Shown: one piece after another, positions 5,775 through 6,139 of the stretch
Position numbering within the stretch: position 1 is the first letter of the stretch
Layout: every line of letters begins with the position of its first letter
From: Candidatus Woesearchaeota archaeon
GTDB taxonomy: Archaea > Nanobdellota > Nanobdellia > Woesearchaeales > ARS49
Assembly (NCBI GenBank): GCA_030630695.1
Contig: DAOVMP010000036.1
Coordinates: 1 to 6,139 of the forward strand
Direction: 5' to 3'
Length of the DNA stretch: 6,139 nucleotides
Made by a program: the position numbers and the translations under genes
Notes under the pieces: generated by a model
The model's input: only the letters and a program-made list of their open reading frames with translations
Database searches by the model: none
Told to the model about the DNA's origin: nothing

Positions 5775-5784
5775 TATTAATATT
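5775..5784 (-). promoter_or_regulatory. Weak TATA-like site before gatD
   Basis: The minus strand of the 39-nt gap reads AATATTAATAAAG, centred 28-30 nt before the gatD ATG. The spacing suits a box A for a nearly leaderless gatDE mRNA. The match to consensus is loose and the region is AT-rich anyway, so gatDE may equally be read through from cdc48. Confidence 0.25.
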
Positions 5785-5788
5785 ACGA

Positions 5789-6139
5789 TTAACCAAAATA
5801 AGCAGGTTTGCTAGTCTGTAATTCTTTTGCTTTGGCAGATGTAAAGTGTTCTTTTAATTCTTTATATGCAGTTTCTATTTCTGGGGTTATTGATGGTTTG
5901 ACTTTGTCTAATGATTTTTCAAAGTGTTTTTCAGTGATTTCTTTAGAGTTCATATCTTCACGCAGAGCCATTATTGCTGCCTCGCGACATATTGATTGTA
6001 TATCTGCTCCTACATAGCCGGGTGTTTTTTCAGCTAATTCAGATGCAGTTATGCCTTTCAAAGGCATTCTAGAAGTATGAATCTTAAATATCTCTTCTCG
6101 GGCTTTTTCATCAGGTGCTGGTGTTAGTATAATTCGATC
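5789..6139 (-). CDS. Cdc48/VAT-type AAA ATPase, C-terminal part (runs off right edge)
   Basis: The minus-strand frame is open from the window edge (DRIILTPAPDEKAREEIFKI) to a TAA at 5789-5791, 116 residues with no start codon inside the window other than internal Met. It is the end of an AAA module. DR at the edge is the tail of the G-R-F-D-R arginine-finger region, P-x-P-D-x-x-A-R-x-x-I-F is the standard link to the small domain, and GYVGADIQSICREAA (about 41-55) is the sensor-2 helix region. KPSITPEIETAYKELKEHF, after a short link, is the ending typical of the D2 ring of archaeal Cdc48/VAT. These hexameric unfoldases extract and feed proteins to the proteasome. An internal ATG at 6067 falls within the conserved domain and is not the start. 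A different AAA protein (proteasome-activating nucleotidase) is unlikely because of the P-S-I-T-P-E tail. The ATP-binding motifs lie outside the window. Confidence 0.92.
   Translation of the reverse strand, partial: DRIILTPAPDEKAREEIFKIHTSRMPLKGITASELAEKTPGYVGADIQSICREAAIMALREDMNSKEITEKHFEKSLDKVKPSITPEIETAYKELKEHFTSAKAKELQTSKPAYFG

Noticed and set aside
1..6139. tRNA genes
   Set aside because: I scanned intergenic regions for a T-loop consensus with matching acceptor stems and saw none.

Overview
The window looks like an AT-rich archaeal chromosome segment. The clearest archaeal markers are a complete gatD–gatE pair (GatDE, the Glu-tRNA(Gln) amidotransferase found only in archaea) and, immediately upstream, the C-terminus of a Cdc48/VAT-type AAA ATPase. 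The non-coding signals also fit: TATA boxes about 26 nt before leaderless or nearly leaderless starts, and one strong AGGTGAT Shine-Dalgarno. AT-richness, compact genes and the gene mix would suit a DPANN lineage such as Woesearchaeota or Pacearchaeota, but that is inference; no rRNA gene is present.

Layout, left to right: (1) positions 1-610, minus strand, the N-terminal 203 residues of a membrane-anchored family 2 glycosyltransferase that runs off the left edge. (2) 672-1328, plus strand, a six-helix membrane protein resembling DUF2238/YjdF, divergent from the glycosyltransferase across a 61-bp gap with a two-way TATA box. (3) 1321-1899, minus strand, a decayed toxin-antitoxin operon: an intact AbrB/MazE-fold antitoxin followed by a PIN-domain (VapC-like) toxin pseudogene. 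The toxin has lost its middle and is also split near its 3' end by a compact element of about 155 bp made of nested inverted repeats. (4) 2043-2504, plus strand, an unrecognised soluble protein of 153 residues. (5) 2634-6139, minus strand, the conserved block cdc48 (3' end) – gatD – gatE.

The right block is housekeeping: GatD releases ammonia from an amide donor, GatE activates Glu-tRNA(Gln) and amidates it, and the two genes are coupled by a TAATG stop/start overlap. The left 2.5 kb is accessory in character. Its most interesting part is 1321-1933. Removing exactly 157 bp from the toxin pseudogene rejoins its reading frame into a normal PIN C-terminus, which dates the insertion after the toxin gene and defines the element's ends to within 2 bp. 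The surviving antitoxin still has a clean promoter, a strong Shine-Dalgarno and three in-phase GTTNAAC operator-like units over its predicted transcription start.
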